NCBI GenBank assembly: GCA_910577785.1
Contig: CAJTNT010000004.1
Span: 62,001-126,000, forward strand
Source: an uncultured Lachnospiraceae bacterium
GTDB lineage: Bacteria > Bacillota > Clostridia > Lachnospirales > Lachnospiraceae
Length of the DNA stretch: 64,000 nucleotides
Reading direction: 5' to 3'
Shown in pieces: positions 51,010 to 60,449 of the stretch. Under the pieces are notes generated by a model, which saw nothing but the letters and a program-made list of their open reading frames with translations, had not been told where the DNA came from and made no database searches. Each line of letters begins with the position of its first letter. The first letter of the stretch is position 1. Both the position numbers and the translations under genes were made by a program.

Positions 51010-53922
51010 TCAAGTCCTTTCTCTTGCCTCTTTTCTGCTTCGCTTCCTTGGTAAGCCGCCTTTCTTCCAGGCATGGAAGCAGGCAGCCATAAGAACCGCC
51101 GCCATGCCACATATGGATATCCATATTCCTTCCTTTAACAGCGGCGTATGATAGGCAAGGACAACCCGATGCGTCCCTGGCTCCAATGCTACCGCCATGT
51201 ACATGGTATTGGCCTGCATAAGGGCAGCTTCTTTCCCGTCTATCTGGGCTGTCCAGCCTTTGGAATATGGGATAGCAAAACACAAAATCTGTGGGCTTTC
51301 TACGGAAATGCTGCCCGTAACCATATCCGTTCCAATCTCCAGGTTTTGCAGGGTATTTTCCTGCAGCTTTCCTATCTGCTCGCCATACCGTCCCATCGGC
51401 TGGCAGATAACACCCATGGGACCAAGAACGTAGCACCCCGGCTTATCAAAAGACAGCTCTATACACGTGACGGCCTCCTGGGAATATCCAAGGTTGACCG
51501 TAAAATCATGGCGGCCGCTGTAATGGGAGGATTCCTCCGTATAGTAGGATAGGGTTTTCTCCTCCCCTACGGAAGACGATATCCCTATCTTAATGCCCTC
51601 CTTGCTGTTCCAGGAAAATTCATCCCGTTTCTCCAATTCCTGCTTCTGCTTTTTCTTATCTGCCCTGGAAGCGGCGCCATGCTGCCCATCGTTTGGCAGC
51701 CATTCATCATAGAGAAGGCCATGCAGGAAAAGATAAGTTTCACAGTCCTTAAGACCCTGGAATTCCAGACGGATCTTTGCATCTTCTACATCTCTCACCT
51801 CATAATACATCCCCCCATCCACCTGGGAAATGCCCTCTCCCTCGAAGCAGACAGAAGGATAGATATTCTGCCCTGTAAACTGCAGCTCTGCCTGGGGAAC
51901 CCCTATGTTTCCATTTGCAGATTTCCTGCCTGCCGCCCCTGTTCTGTCCGCAGAATCCTCCAGCACCACGCCTTGCAGCAGCGCTTCCTGCTTCTCTACC
52001 GAGGACAGGGCGTCCCATGTTTTCTTTGGCACATAACAATCGTAACAATAGGCTAGCGGCAATTGGTATTCATTCCGATAGATCGCATATTCCGCTTCCC
52101 TTTCCCCTAACATCACCCTGGAAAATCCATACGGCGGGACTCCCGTACTGTCCTTGGGGATGGCATAATAACGCACAGCTGCCAGGGAAAGCAGGGCTGC
52201 GCGCCCATCATAGCCACGGTAATTATAAGTATCCGCCTCCCGCAGCTCCACTTCCTTGCGGAAGCTCCCGACCGAAGGATTGGAAATCGACCAATAATAT
52301 TGTGTGGAGGAAAGGCCAGAAATAACATTCGCATTCTGTGTCGGACGGTTCCCGGAGAAACGCCAAAAGCCTCCTGCCTCTTCCATACGCGCCGCTTCCC
52401 AAATGGCGGCAGTCTCATTCTCCATCAGGCCGTGCTTGACCTCTTCCCGCTCCATACAGTCCGCCGCATAATTTTTGCCAACTGGCGTGTTATGCCAGAA
52501 ACTGTTGTTAAAAATACTTGCCAGCACCAACAGCATCGCCAGCGCCTGCTTCTTCTGCAGCCCCCAGAGGATCTTCCCCTTCCTGACTGGGAAAAGGACA
52601 AACACAAACAGATACCCAAGAGCCAGGGAGATAAACGTATTCCCGCTCCAGGATGGCACAAGCGCCACGCAGGCCAGCAGGTATATGGTCAGGCAAAGAT
52701 ACAGAAACCGCGCGTCTTTCCTCTGGAGCCACATCAGCCTCGGCCACATCGCAGCCAGCACATAAGACAGAAGCAGGGCAATCGCCCAGCACCAGCGGTT
52801 CGCTACATAAGAAAACCCATTCAGGGCCTGTCCCAGTACCGGGAACGCGGCAATGACCAGGCAGATGGCAAAGAGCGCCTTTAAAAACCTGTACTTTTTT
52901 GCCTTCCGCAGGAACCAGAACATTGCCACCAGCACCGGCACGGCAAAGCCCAGGCACAGCCAGTATTCCGCGCCAGAGGAAACCAGCAGCCCCGGCAGCC
53001 TGCCATAATAAGAAAGGGGATAGAGGATATGCAGCGGCCGCCCGGAAGATACCCTGGTATCGCCCAGCAATACGGCGCACATAGGCAGCCAAATGGCGGC
53101 AGCCGGAAGAACCCCCAAGACGGAAGCCCCGCCGATGCGAAAGAGCATGCCAAGCCCTGCCTTGATATCTCTGTAATAACTGGCAATCAGCCTTGCCCCC
53201 ACATAGAGGACTGTCAGCAGCACCAGCATATAGAAAAAATACACATTGCTGACTGCCGATAAGAATACCGCAAAAGAGAACAGATACGGCCGTCTCTCTC
53301 GCAATATTTTCTCAACGCCCAGAACCAGCAATGGGAAATATATCATCGGATTGAGGAAATACGGATGCCTTGCCGCATTACGCAGCGCCCAAAAACAGAA
53401 AACATACGCCATCGACCCCGCCAGGACGCCGCATTTATTCCGAAGCCCCGTCCGGAAACAAAGGCACGAAAAGGCAATCCCTGCCAGGTACAGGCGCAGC
53501 AGCACCATCCCTTCGTAATACAGGTGCAGGAAACGCAGCGGCACAAAGGCGGAAAGCAGCGTAAACGGATCGCCAATCACATAATAATGGAACGCCGTTA
53601 AAACATCGCTTCCTTCCCCAATGCTGAAATCCCATGCCGGAAGGGCCGGCTGCCCGCCGGAAAAGACGGCCTGCAGGGCAGACCGCAGATATTTTGCATA
53701 ATAGACCAAAGACTTGTAATGCTGTTTCCAGCCGTCCATTTCCCAGATTAAGGTCCTGCCCGTTAAGAAATACCAGCCAAAAACCATGCAGACGGCAAGC
53801 AGGAACAACATGGTATAAACATAAAAGTACTGCTTCCTCCCCATCCTGCCGTTATCCTCAATGCGGCGAAATACCGCCGGCACAGTGCCTGTCCTTTGGA
53901 ACCATCTTCTAACGCGCTGCAT
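51010..53922 (-). CDS. YfhO-family membrane glycosyltransferase-like protein
   Basis: 970 residues with about twelve to thirteen membrane helices in the first two thirds, a large outside domain and a last helix near the C-terminus. Family features include YYEGMVLLRLYLAGIAFSCLCF, NAARHPYFLNPMIYFPLLVLGVEK and the outside domain that ends GWTAQIDGKEA...VALEPGTHRVVLAYHTP. YfhO proteins use lipid-linked sugars to modify cell-wall or lipoteichoic polymers. The start at 53922 is set by AGGAGG 8 nt ahead. First gene of the pair with the GT2 enzyme. Confidence 0.88.
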   Translation of the reverse strand: MQRVRRWFQRTGTVPAVFRRIEDNGRMGRKQYFYVYTMLFLLAVCMVFGWYFLTGRTLIWEMDGWKQHYKSLVYYAKYLRSALQAVFSGGQPALPAWDFSIGEGSDVLTAFHYYVIGDPFTLLSAFVPLRFLHLYYEGMVLLRLYLAGIAFSCLCFRTGLRNKCGVLAGSMAYVFCFWALRNAARHPYFLNPMIYFPLLVLGVEKILRERRPYLFSFAVFLSAVSNVYFFYMLVLLTVLYVGARLIASYYRDIKAGLGMLFRIGGASVLGVLPAAAIWLPMCAVLLGDTRVSSGRPLHILYPLSYYGRLPGLLVSSGAEYWLCLGFAVPVLVAMFWFLRKAKKYRFLKALFAICLVIAAFPVLGQALNGFSYVANRWCWAIALLLSYVLAAMWPRLMWLQRKDARFLYLCLTIYLLACVALVPSWSGNTFISLALGYLFVFVLFPVRKGKILWGLQKKQALAMLLVLASIFNNSFWHNTPVGKNYAADCMEREEVKHGLMENETAAIWEAARMEEAGGFWRFSGNRPTQNANVISGLSSTQYYWSISNPSVGSFRKEVELREADTYNYRGYDGRAALLSLAAVRYYAIPKDSTGVPPYGFSRVMLGEREAEYAIYRNEYQLPLAYCYDCYVPKKTWDALSSVEKQEALLQGVVLEDSADRTGAAGRKSANGNIGVPQAELQFTGQNIYPSVCFEGEGISQVDGGMYYEVRDVEDAKIRLEFQGLKDCETYLFLHGLLYDEWLPNDGQHGAASRADKKKQKQELEKRDEFSWNSKEGIKIGISSSVGEEKTLSYYTEESSHYSGRHDFTVNLGYSQEAVTCIELSFDKPGCYVLGPMGVICQPMGRYGEQIGKLQENTLQNLEIGTDMVTGSISVESPQILCFAIPYSKGWTAQIDGKEAALMQANTMYMAVALEPGTHRVVLAYHTPLLKEGIWISICGMAAVLMAACFHAWKKGGLPRKRSRKEARERT

Positions 53923-53996
53923 GTTCTCTTCCTCCTCGCTGTCCTCCACCCTTGCCTTCCTGCATTATTTCGGAACTGCCGTGAAATTACTTAGAG

Positions 53997-54025
53997 ATTA
54001 TAACACTTCGGAAATGGGATTTCAA
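53997..54025 (-). promoter_or_regulatory. Promoter of the YfhO-GT2 pair
   Basis: Minus-strand TTGAAA (54020-54025), 17-nt spacer, TATAAT (53997-54002), about 75 nt ahead of the start. Confidence 0.8.
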
Positions 54026-54146
54026 CATGTAATGCCTCTCACTCCTGAATCATCTCTTCTGTACTAATGGAAAATTAAAATATGTAATTAAATTTATCAG
54101 AAACATAGATTCATTTATAAAACCTGAAAATAAAATCCCTGATAAA

Positions 54147-54357
54147 ATGCAAGCATTCCAAAACCTGGAAAAGTTACGCCTTCATTTGCCAGACGATTTT
54201 GACTATGAAAAGGAGTTAGAAGAATCACGGAAGTTTAAATATGGTAGTATTAATTGATACAAATGTAATCATGGATGATCTCGTTACTAGAGAAGCATTT
54301 TTCAAGAAATATGAGTATTCTATTTATTCTACCTCGGCACCTTTCATTTCTATGTAA
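54147..54357 (+). pseudogene. Remnant of a second antitoxin / PIN-toxin pair
   Basis: Plus-strand antitoxin end from the ATG at 54147 (MQAFQNLEKLRLHLPDDF, then YEKELEESRKFKYGSIN, stop 54255-54257), overlapped by a PIN toxin start at 54241 (MVVLIDTNVIMDDLVTREAF), which breaks off after about 25 matching residues and stops at 54357. The toxin keeps only the first catalytic Asp (IDTNV). Upstream in-frame sequence may be the decayed rest of the antitoxin. Same architecture as the relic at 17850, but different sequence. Confidence 0.78.
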
Positions 54358-54442
54358 TTATTTGTTACTTTTTATAGGGTGGGGAAAGTAATACATTCTC
54401 TTGCATGGCAAAAATTTCCCCACTCCGTGAAAAAACCATGGG

Positions 54443-55177
54443 TTAACTTCCCTGCATACACAGAGGCAGTTCCAGGCCATGAGCCTCCAGAAGTTCCTGG
54501 TCTGAGAGAATTTCTTTGGCATTGCCGTCACGGATGATTCTGCCTTCCTGCATCAGGAGGGCGCGGTTACAGGTGTCAAGGACCATATCCAGGTCGTGGG
54601 AAGCGATGATTTTCAGGTGGTCAAAGGTATTCAGGATGTGGATCAGGTTTCGCCTGTTGCGGGGGTCAAGGGCAATGGATGGCTCGTCCATAAGGATAAT
54701 ATCCGGTGCCATAGCCAGGATGGTGGCAATGGAGGCCAGCTTTTTCTCACCACCTGACATTTTATAGGTTTGCTTTTCCTTTAGGTGAGTAATCTTGGTC
54801 ATGGCCAGAGCCTGTTCTACACGCTTTTCTACTTCTGGCTCCGGCAGGCCGTAATTTCTGGGGGCAAAGGCTACGTCATCGTATACCCGGGACGTAAAGA
54901 GCTGGCTGTCAGAATCTTGGAAGACGTAGCCGATTTTCTCCCGCACTTTGGGCAGCGTTTCTTTTATTACGGGGATTTCTTCCACGCGGATCGTGCCTTC
55001 GTAATTGAGGTTGAGGCCTACGAGAAGCTTCAGGAGGGTGGACTTGCCAACGCCGTTGGCGCCGATTAAGCCGATGGTATCGTGTTCGTTGGCGGTGAAG
55101 GTGATATCTTGTAGGATGGGGGAGGAATGATCATAAGAGAAATTTACATGCTCTAATGTGATATGGATGTGGCTCAT
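54443..55177 (-). CDS. Nickel/cobalt ECF transporter ATPase
   Basis: 244-residue ABC ATPase of the CbiO/NikO group: GLIGANGVGKSTLLKLL (Walker A), YKMSGGEKKLASIATIL (signature), DIILMDEPSIALDPRNRRNL (Walker B) and SHDLDMV (switch His). It energises the NikMN-Q core for metal uptake. Start set at ATG 55177 after AAAGGA. About 170 bp separate it from the CbiQ-type gene. Confidence 0.92.
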   Translation of the reverse strand: MSHIHITLEHVNFSYDHSSPILQDITFTANEHDTIGLIGANGVGKSTLLKLLVGLNLNYEGTIRVEEIPVIKETLPKVREKIGYVFQDSDSQLFTSRVYDDVAFAPRNYGLPEPEVEKRVEQALAMTKITHLKEKQTYKMSGGEKKLASIATILAMAPDIILMDEPSIALDPRNRRNLIHILNTFDHLKIIASHDLDMVLDTCNRALLMQEGRIIRDGNAKEILSDQELLEAHGLELPLCMQGS

Positions 55178-55349
55178 AAGCAAAAGATCCTTTCTGAAAA
55201 ATTAGTAGCTGTACGGGGCGCTGCGAAAGCGGGAAGACCCGGGCAGAAACGCGCTCCTGCTCCCGTTGCTTGGATGATAATTTTTCTGCTTCTTAAACAG
55301 TATTTCTGCTTCTTAAATAGTATTTCTGCTTCTCATAAATAGTAGCAAC

Positions 55350-56126
55350 TTAGTAGGCTGCGGCCAGGCGTATTACGCAAAATGCTGCAGTCCAGGCCAG
55401 GAAATATAGGATATCTTTCCAGCGGCATGGTTCCTTTACCGCATAGGTAAATTCTCCTTGGTATCCCCGCAGCGCCATGCTTTCGTAGACTTCCGCCGCT
55501 CGGTCGATGCTCCGCAGCAGAAGCTGGCCTGCCAGGGAGCCCCATACTTTAAAATGGACGCCTTTCTGGCCGGGGGCGCGGAGGGCGTAGGCCTGCATCA
55601 TGCGGTTTGCCTCTGTAAGCAGGACGCTGATATAGCGGTAGGTTAAGAGAAACTGCGTCACGAGGATGGAAGGGATATGCAGCAGGCGCATGGCGTAGCA
55701 GATTTTTTCGATGGAAGTGGTGGCAATCAGGAGATAGGAGGCAAGGACGCTGTAAATGCCTTTTATCATTAAGGTAGCCATGGATACCATGCCTGCGGTA
55801 ATGGTGATGCTCCCGATTGTCAGGATGGGCTGGCGCTCAAAGAAAGGGTTGAACAGGCCTACGAGGCAGACGAAGGGCAGCACGATACGCAAACGCCGCA
55901 GGCTGTCCCAGAAGGGGATTTCGCCGAGGATAAAAAGGGCAATTGGGTAAATGCCCATGCATAGCAGCCCTGCCAGGCTGTATTTGGGGAAAGATACGGT
56001 TATGGTAAGGTAGAAAATGGTCAGCAGCAGCTTTACCAGCGGATGCAGGCGGTTCATCCACTGGTTTTGGGCTGCCATTTCGTCCATATGGTGGATTTCA
56101 TAAAGCGCATTGCCTAATTTACCCAT
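55350..56126 (-). CDS. Nickel/cobalt ECF transporter T-subunit (CbiQ/NikQ)
   Basis: 258 residues with about five to six membrane helices; the family's coupling motifs are visible as RAAEVYESMALRGYQGEF (with the A-R-G type end) and an earlier arginine-rich one. It couples the ATPase to the metal-binding component. The start at 56126 has AGGAGG 4 nt ahead and overlaps the end of the NikMN gene by 8 bp; a longer frame to 56318 is not supported. Confidence 0.9.
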   Translation of the reverse strand: MGKLGNALYEIHHMDEMAAQNQWMNRLHPLVKLLLTIFYLTITVSFPKYSLAGLLCMGIYPIALFILGEIPFWDSLRRLRIVLPFVCLVGLFNPFFERQPILTIGSITITAGMVSMATLMIKGIYSVLASYLLIATTSIEKICYAMRLLHIPSILVTQFLLTYRYISVLLTEANRMMQAYALRAPGQKGVHFKVWGSLAGQLLLRSIDRAAEVYESMALRGYQGEFTYAVKEPCRWKDILYFLAWTAAFCVIRLAAAY

Positions 56127-57123
56127 GTTTCCTCCTACGCCAGAAGCGCAATCCGTAGCAAAAGGCCACGCAGACAGCCAACACGGCGGCAGAGCCTGCA
56201 ATGCCGGAAACTGTGGTACCCCAGGCAGATTCCGAGCCCTGGAAGGCATAGTCTGGCAACAGAGCGGTTGATTCCTGGATCTGGCCTGCCACAGCATAAG
56301 CGCTATCTTCCCCTGCATCAGCTCCCAGCTCTGTGGAGCCTGTCACCTGCCCAATCGACCATTCCAGGCCATCCGGATGGGAAGACGCCGCCAGGGAAAG
56401 CCCGCCGCCAATCAGCAGGGCAGAGATGCTGAGTACTGCCATCGTATGTACAAAAGAAAGTTTGCCCTTATGCGCTGCTTCCTGCGTGGAGGCAAGCATT
56501 TCCGGCCTGGCCTCATAGACGAACAGAAGCACTGCCGCCGTAATCAGCCCTTCCACAAAGCCAATCGCCAGGTGAATGGGCTGCATCGTCCCTACAAAAA
56601 CTGCAAACGGAAGCTCCGTAATGCCCGAAGCCATCGTCTCCATGGCAACACTGAACGCCCCCAACTGCAAGGATGCCACGCAGCCCAGGATGGACGCGCC
56701 AACTACCTTTCCCCTGCTCAGCCCTTTCCCCTGCATTGGCCGCCAAACCAGGAAATAACCCAGGAAACACCCATAAAAGGCCATGTTCCAGATATTGCAG
56801 CCCAAAGCCAGCAAGCCCCCGTCCGCAAACAGCAAACATTGAATCAACAAGACACCAATCATCGTCAAAAAAGACGCATACGGCCCCAGCAGAGCCGTCA
56901 GCATCATGCCGCCGCACAGATGCCCGCTGGAACCCGTCCCCGGAATCGTAAAATTAATCATCTGCGCCGCAAATACAAAGGCTCCCATCACCCCCATCAC
57001 AGGAATCTTCTTCGCATCATTTTCCAACCGTACCTTCTTCACCGAATAAGCCGCCGCCGCTGCCGAACACACATACATCGTGCCTGCAACCGCCGGAGCC
57101 ACCAACGCATCTGCCATATGCAT
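56119..57123 (-). CDS. Nickel/cobalt ECF transporter substrate-binding fusion (NikMN/CbiMN)
   Basis: 334 residues. The N-terminus MHMADALVAP matches the metal-binding start MHI(M/A)(E/D) of CbiM/NikM, whose second-position His is a ligand. About seven helices follow with FTIPGTGSSGHLCGGMM and QPIHLAIGFVEGLITA. The C-terminal ~110 residues (PDGLEWS ... LPDYAF ... SGIAGS) are the N component fused on. The nearness of a complete urease operon makes nickel the likely metal. AGGAGG lies 8 nt before the ATG. Confidence 0.93.
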   Translation of the reverse strand: MHMADALVAPAVAGTMYVCSAAAAAYSVKKVRLENDAKKIPVMGVMGAFVFAAQMINFTIPGTGSSGHLCGGMMLTALLGPYASFLTMIGVLLIQCLLFADGGLLALGCNIWNMAFYGCFLGYFLVWRPMQGKGLSRGKVVGASILGCVASLQLGAFSVAMETMASGITELPFAVFVGTMQPIHLAIGFVEGLITAAVLLFVYEARPEMLASTQEAAHKGKLSFVHTMAVLSISALLIGGGLSLAASSHPDGLEWSIGQVTGSTELGADAGEDSAYAVAGQIQESTALLPDYAFQGSESAWGTTVSGIAGSAAVLAVCVAFCYGLRFWRRRKHG

Positions 57124-57280
57124 AACACTATTCCTCCTTAATATAAATGGATATACCTCTTTCGAGCCGTGATTCCCTATCCGTACTTACCTTGCCCTAG
57201 AAAACTGTAGGGAACACTAATTCCAACAATAACAATTCCAACCCTTTCCATATTCCATATTGAAAAGTTTACTAGCCTTT
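57124..57280 (-). promoter_or_regulatory. Long 5' leader of the nickel transporter operon with alternative hairpins
   Basis: About 150 nt lie between the promoter and the start codon. The minus-strand segment TTCCCTA (complement of 57208-57214) can pair with TAGGG nearby (57195-57199) or with TAGGGAA further on (57173-57179), but not with both. Two copies of TTGGAATT lie just ahead. No known riboswitch class is recognised. Confidence 0.45.
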
Positions 57281-57309
57281 AGTATAACACTGCCCCAAAC
57301 CGCCAGCAA
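57281..57309 (-). promoter_or_regulatory. Promoter of the nickel transporter operon
   Basis: Minus-strand TTGCTG (57304-57309), 17-nt spacer, TATACT (57281-57286). Confidence 0.72.
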
Positions 57310-57362
57310 GCCCCCCCAGGGGATATTCCCCCCCCTATAAAACATCCCCCCAAATTACCCTT
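57310..57362 (-). other. G-run cluster upstream of the nickel transporter promoter
   Basis: The minus strand has four G-runs of three to eight bases with spacings of about 6-10 nt, and a CCCC that could pair instead. It could form a G-quadruplex or a hairpin; a role is not established. The remaining bases up to 57440 hold nothing recognised. Confidence 0.4.
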
Positions 57363-57440
57363 CGCAAGCCAGACAAACTTCCATCCTTCAAGGAAACGCA
57401 ACACCTTCCCACTTCCGCAGCGGTTCGTATGGCCATTCCC

Positions 57441-58106
57441 CTACACCATCTTGATTACCGCCGTATTCGCATACGTCAGCGGCTCATTATGCACAAAAAA
57501 AACGACCCTGTCCGCGGGGGCATAGAGCGTCTCCAGGATATCTCCTTCATATGGATTTAAAATATCCGCCAACGGCTGCCCCGTCCTTACCGCCTCCCCT
57601 GCCCCGACAGAAAATTCATCACCGCCAGGACCGCCTGCCCTGCGCTATTGGGGTCAATGCGGGCAGTCGTAGTGGTATACAGCGAAAATGCCTGCGTCTC
57701 CCACACCTGCCAGTTATAATTCAACGTTGCCGTATCATAGGGCCTTACCCTGCGGACCACCACATACGGAAGGCCAAACTGCTTTGCCGTCTCTGGCTTG
57801 CTGAACCCCTCGTCCATCAGCCGCACATGGGGGACAAAATCTCCCGGCCGCAATCCTCTGGGTCGTCTCTCCCAGGCAATACCCGGGAAACATCCGATTG
57901 ATATCTGTATTATCCGTTGACCAGAACCTTTTCTGTATATTCATCGAATAAGGGTTGATGGAAGGCAGGATTAAGATTTTATGCCCCATTTCCCCTTGAA
58001 TTTCCCACGATACAGAGCGACTCTTTCCCCTCGCCAAATTCATACCCCATGACACGGAAATCATCCCGGTACAGCCCTTTCATCTCATAAATAATCCTTT
58101 TATTCA
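57441..58106 (-). pseudogene. Frameshifted M14-type (succinylglutamate desuccinylase/aspartoacylase-like) gene
   Basis: Reads on the minus strand in pieces. From ATG 58106 (MNKRIIYEMKGLYRDDFRVM ... CIVGNSRGNGA, stop); another frame with LILPSINPYSMNIQKRFW and TDINRMFPG; then a third with VRLMDEGFSKPETAKQFGLPYVV; and finally RTGQPLADILNPYEGDILE to a stop at 57441-57443. The order of motifs follows zinc carboxypeptidase-like deacylases (NPYG...R, DINR.FPG), but the HxxE segment is lost at the first break and at least three shifts are needed. AGGAGG still precedes the ATG. Lies between urease and nickel transport genes and has decayed there. Confidence 0.8.
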
Positions 58107-58215
58107 TAACCGCACACCTCCTTTTTCAGCAGCCGCCCCATCAGGGAACCCTCCCAAAACACAGGGCTTAACCTGCTAGAAACGCCGTATCACAAGCTTT
58201 CTGCTGTTATCCTTA

Positions 58216-59025
58216 TCATAGCTCCAGGCCTTCGCTGCTGCAGATTCTCTCTGTGATTTCTGTTAATTGCGCCGCGTTCTTGCCCAGAATACGCACTACG
58301 ATATGCCCGGCGGATGTATGTGTCACCCCGCCCTCCATATCCCCGGCGTCCTCCAGCAGCCTGCGCACCTGCTGCACCCAGCCTTCCGGTTTTTGCTGGT
58401 TGCAGATGACCAGGCTGGCCAGATGGGTGAACCCCTCATACATCCCAAAGTTCCCCATATCCATCTGCCCCGGCTCGTAACAGGCATTGTCCCTGTATAC
58501 CAGACGTCCTCCCTGGGAAATGCAGACCCTGCTCTGGAACCTGCGGTACTGAAATTCCTCGCCATACGCCACGCGCCCGCAGCTTAAAATCTCACGGAAG
58601 ACAAACTGTGAAGTTTCATCCTCCAATTCCACCTCTGCCGTACAACGGTAATCGGAACCTGCGAAGGGGATGGCCGGCAGAGGCAGATAGCGCAGGCAGG
58701 CATGGCTGCCCACGGTAAGATATATCCGCCGGCTGGCGTAGCCTTCTTCCATCCGATGGATTTTCTCATATGCCTGGGAGACAAATTCTAGGCTGGAACG
58801 TTCCTTGGCGCAGAGATTAATCTCCTGCCTGTCGCCCGCCATAATCCCGGCGGAAGCAGTCAGAAGCATCACCGTCATGACATCCTTCTTCTCATAAAAG
58901 GGGTGCATCACCTTAAAAGGAGCCGTAAACGATACATCCTCCATCACCGTCCTGCCATCCCTGTATGCAGCGGTAAGATAGAACTCTGAAAGTTTTCCAA
59001 ATTGATTCTCCCTCATTCCTGGCAT
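58216..59025 (-). CDS. ureD: Urease accessory protein UreD (UreH)
   Basis: About 269 residues, scaffold for the UreF-UreG complex that loads nickel into apo-urease. Family features: LTAAYRDGRTVMED, PFKVMHPFY, ASAGIMAGDRQEI, LRYLPLPAIPFAGSDY and the His-rich-end pattern HTSAGHIVVRILG. Its start overlaps the ureG 3' end by 13 bp (or 4 bp if the ATG at 59016 is used). Last gene of the urease operon. Confidence 0.93.
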   Translation of the reverse strand: MPGMRENQFGKLSEFYLTAAYRDGRTVMEDVSFTAPFKVMHPFYEKKDVMTVMLLTASAGIMAGDRQEINLCAKERSSLEFVSQAYEKIHRMEEGYASRRIYLTVGSHACLRYLPLPAIPFAGSDYRCTAEVELEDETSQFVFREILSCGRVAYGEEFQYRRFQSRVCISQGGRLVYRDNACYEPGQMDMGNFGMYEGFTHLASLVICNQQKPEGWVQQVRRLLEDAGDMEGGVTHTSAGHIVVRILGKNAAQLTEITERICSSEGLEL

Positions 59026-59630
59026 CCCTCTAACAAGACATTTTTCTTGATCCAGCCTATCACAGCGGCAATCCCCACCCTGTCCCGGATATCGGTAAAT
59101 ACAAACGGCCGCTCCCCCCGCATTTTCCTGGAATCCCGCTCCATCACGCCTAAATCCGCTCCTACATAGGGGGCAAGATCCATCTTGTTAATCACCAGCA
59201 GATCCGAGCGCGTAATCCCCGGCCCGCCTTTGCGCGGAATCTTATCACCTTCCGACACATCAATCACAAAAATCGTCGCATCCACCAATTCCGGGCTAAA
59301 AGTAGCGGAAAGGTTATCCCCACCGCTCTCAATAAAGAGGATTTCGATCTCCGGAAACCGTTCCAGCATCTCATCCACCGCCTCCAGGTTCATGGAAGCA
59401 TCCTCGCGGATTGCCGTATGCGGGCATCCCCCCGTCTCCACGCCAAGAATACGCTCCCTTGGCAATACGCTGTTCCTGCACAAAAATTCCGCGTCTTCTT
59501 TGGTGTAAATATCATTTGTAATAACGCCAATCTCATACTTTCCCGCCATCTCACGGGTCAGGCATTCAATTAAGGCCGTCTTGCCGGAACCTACCGGCCC
59601 AGCGACGCCGATTTTCACATAAGACATCAT
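59013..59630 (-). CDS. ureG: Urease accessory GTPase UreG
   Basis: About 205 residues. P-loop GVAGPVGSGKTALIECL, ETGGCPHTAIREDASMN with the metal-binding Cys-Pro-His motif, FIESGGDNLSATFSPELVD and VINKMDLAPYVG. GTP hydrolysis by UreG drives nickel transfer to urease. The start at 59630 (or the next codon, 59627) follows GGTGGAG; the longer frame to 59714 covers the end of ureF. Confidence 0.95.
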   Translation of the reverse strand: MMSYVKIGVAGPVGSGKTALIECLTREMAGKYEIGVITNDIYTKEDAEFLCRNSVLPRERILGVETGGCPHTAIREDASMNLEAVDEMLERFPEIEILFIESGGDNLSATFSPELVDATIFVIDVSEGDKIPRKGGPGITRSDLLVINKMDLAPYVGADLGVMERDSRKMRGERPFVFTDIRDRVGIAAVIGWIKKNVLLEGCQE

Positions 59631-59710
59631 CAACTCCACCTTTCTTTCTCCATACCTACAGCAAATTTCATCCGATCTTCCGATATCAGGCCGACATAAA
59701 ACAGACGACA

Positions 59711-60436
59711 TCAAGACATATAAAGCCTAGAATAGAGGGCTTCGTGCTGCATGCAGCGGATATCCATTCCGGGGGCTGACAAGCACAGTTCCTCTTCCGT
59801 CAGGCTCTTTACCTCTTTCAGAAGCCCTGGGAACAGTTCCTGGCATTTGAAGAGCAGGCGCTGCCCGTCTGTCTGGCTTAAGGGTATGGCCTTCACGCAA
59901 TTCGTTACCATGGACGAGACCTGGGCATACAGGTAATTTGACATAACATCTTCATAAGGAATCCCTACAGCAGCGCAAAAGACGCCATAGGCAATGCTGT
60001 GCGCCGTTGCCCTTTCCCTGCGCTGCCCGCAGTAGACCCGAAAGATATCCGATTCATAGGGGATATCCATTTCCATCACCGTCTTGACAAAGCGCGAGCC
60101 CAGTTTATGCCCGGCCTCCCTTGTCTCCCTCGGCACGCGGCTGGCTTCCAGCAGTTCCTCCAAAGCCTCTATTTTCTGCATCTGCCCGGCCGCCGCGTAT
60201 TCATACGCCAGCCGGACAGACAGCAATTCATTGCAGCAAAAACTGTAACGCATGCGATGGGATAGAAATTCCCATACCTCATCGAAAGATGAAAGCAAAT
60301 TTTTCTGGATATAAGTCTCCAGGCCATAAGAATGGGAATATGCGCCAATCGGAAATAAGGCGTCATTCACCTGCAGCAGCAGAAACTTCTTCCTCCATTC
60401 CCGTAAATCTTCCTGCAATTCCTCCCGTAATTCCAT
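59711..60436 (-). CDS. ureF: Urease accessory protein UreF
   Basis: 241 residues, all-helical partner of UreG and UreD. Family features are LLQVNDALFPIGAYSHSYGLETYIQ near the N-terminus, RETREAGHKLGSRFVKTV, and VFCAAVGIPYEDVMSNYLYAQ plus MVTNCVKAIPLSQTDGQRLL. The start at 60436 follows GGGGAGGG at 4-5 nt; a longer frame to 60499 would overlap ureE. Confidence 0.94.
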   Translation of the reverse strand: MELREELQEDLREWRKKFLLLQVNDALFPIGAYSHSYGLETYIQKNLLSSFDEVWEFLSHRMRYSFCCNELLSVRLAYEYAAAGQMQKIEALEELLEASRVPRETREAGHKLGSRFVKTVMEMDIPYESDIFRVYCGQRRERATAHSIAYGVFCAAVGIPYEDVMSNYLYAQVSSMVTNCVKAIPLSQTDGQRLLFKCQELFPGLLKEVKSLTEEELCLSAPGMDIRCMQHEALYSRLYMS

Positions 60437-60449
60437 CGTTCCCTCCCCG

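Noticed and set aside
57123..57281. Cobalamin or NiCo riboswitch before the nickel transporter
   Set aside because: The leader lacks the B12 box and the conserved G-rich bulges of NiCo riboswitches; only unexplained alternative hairpins were seen.
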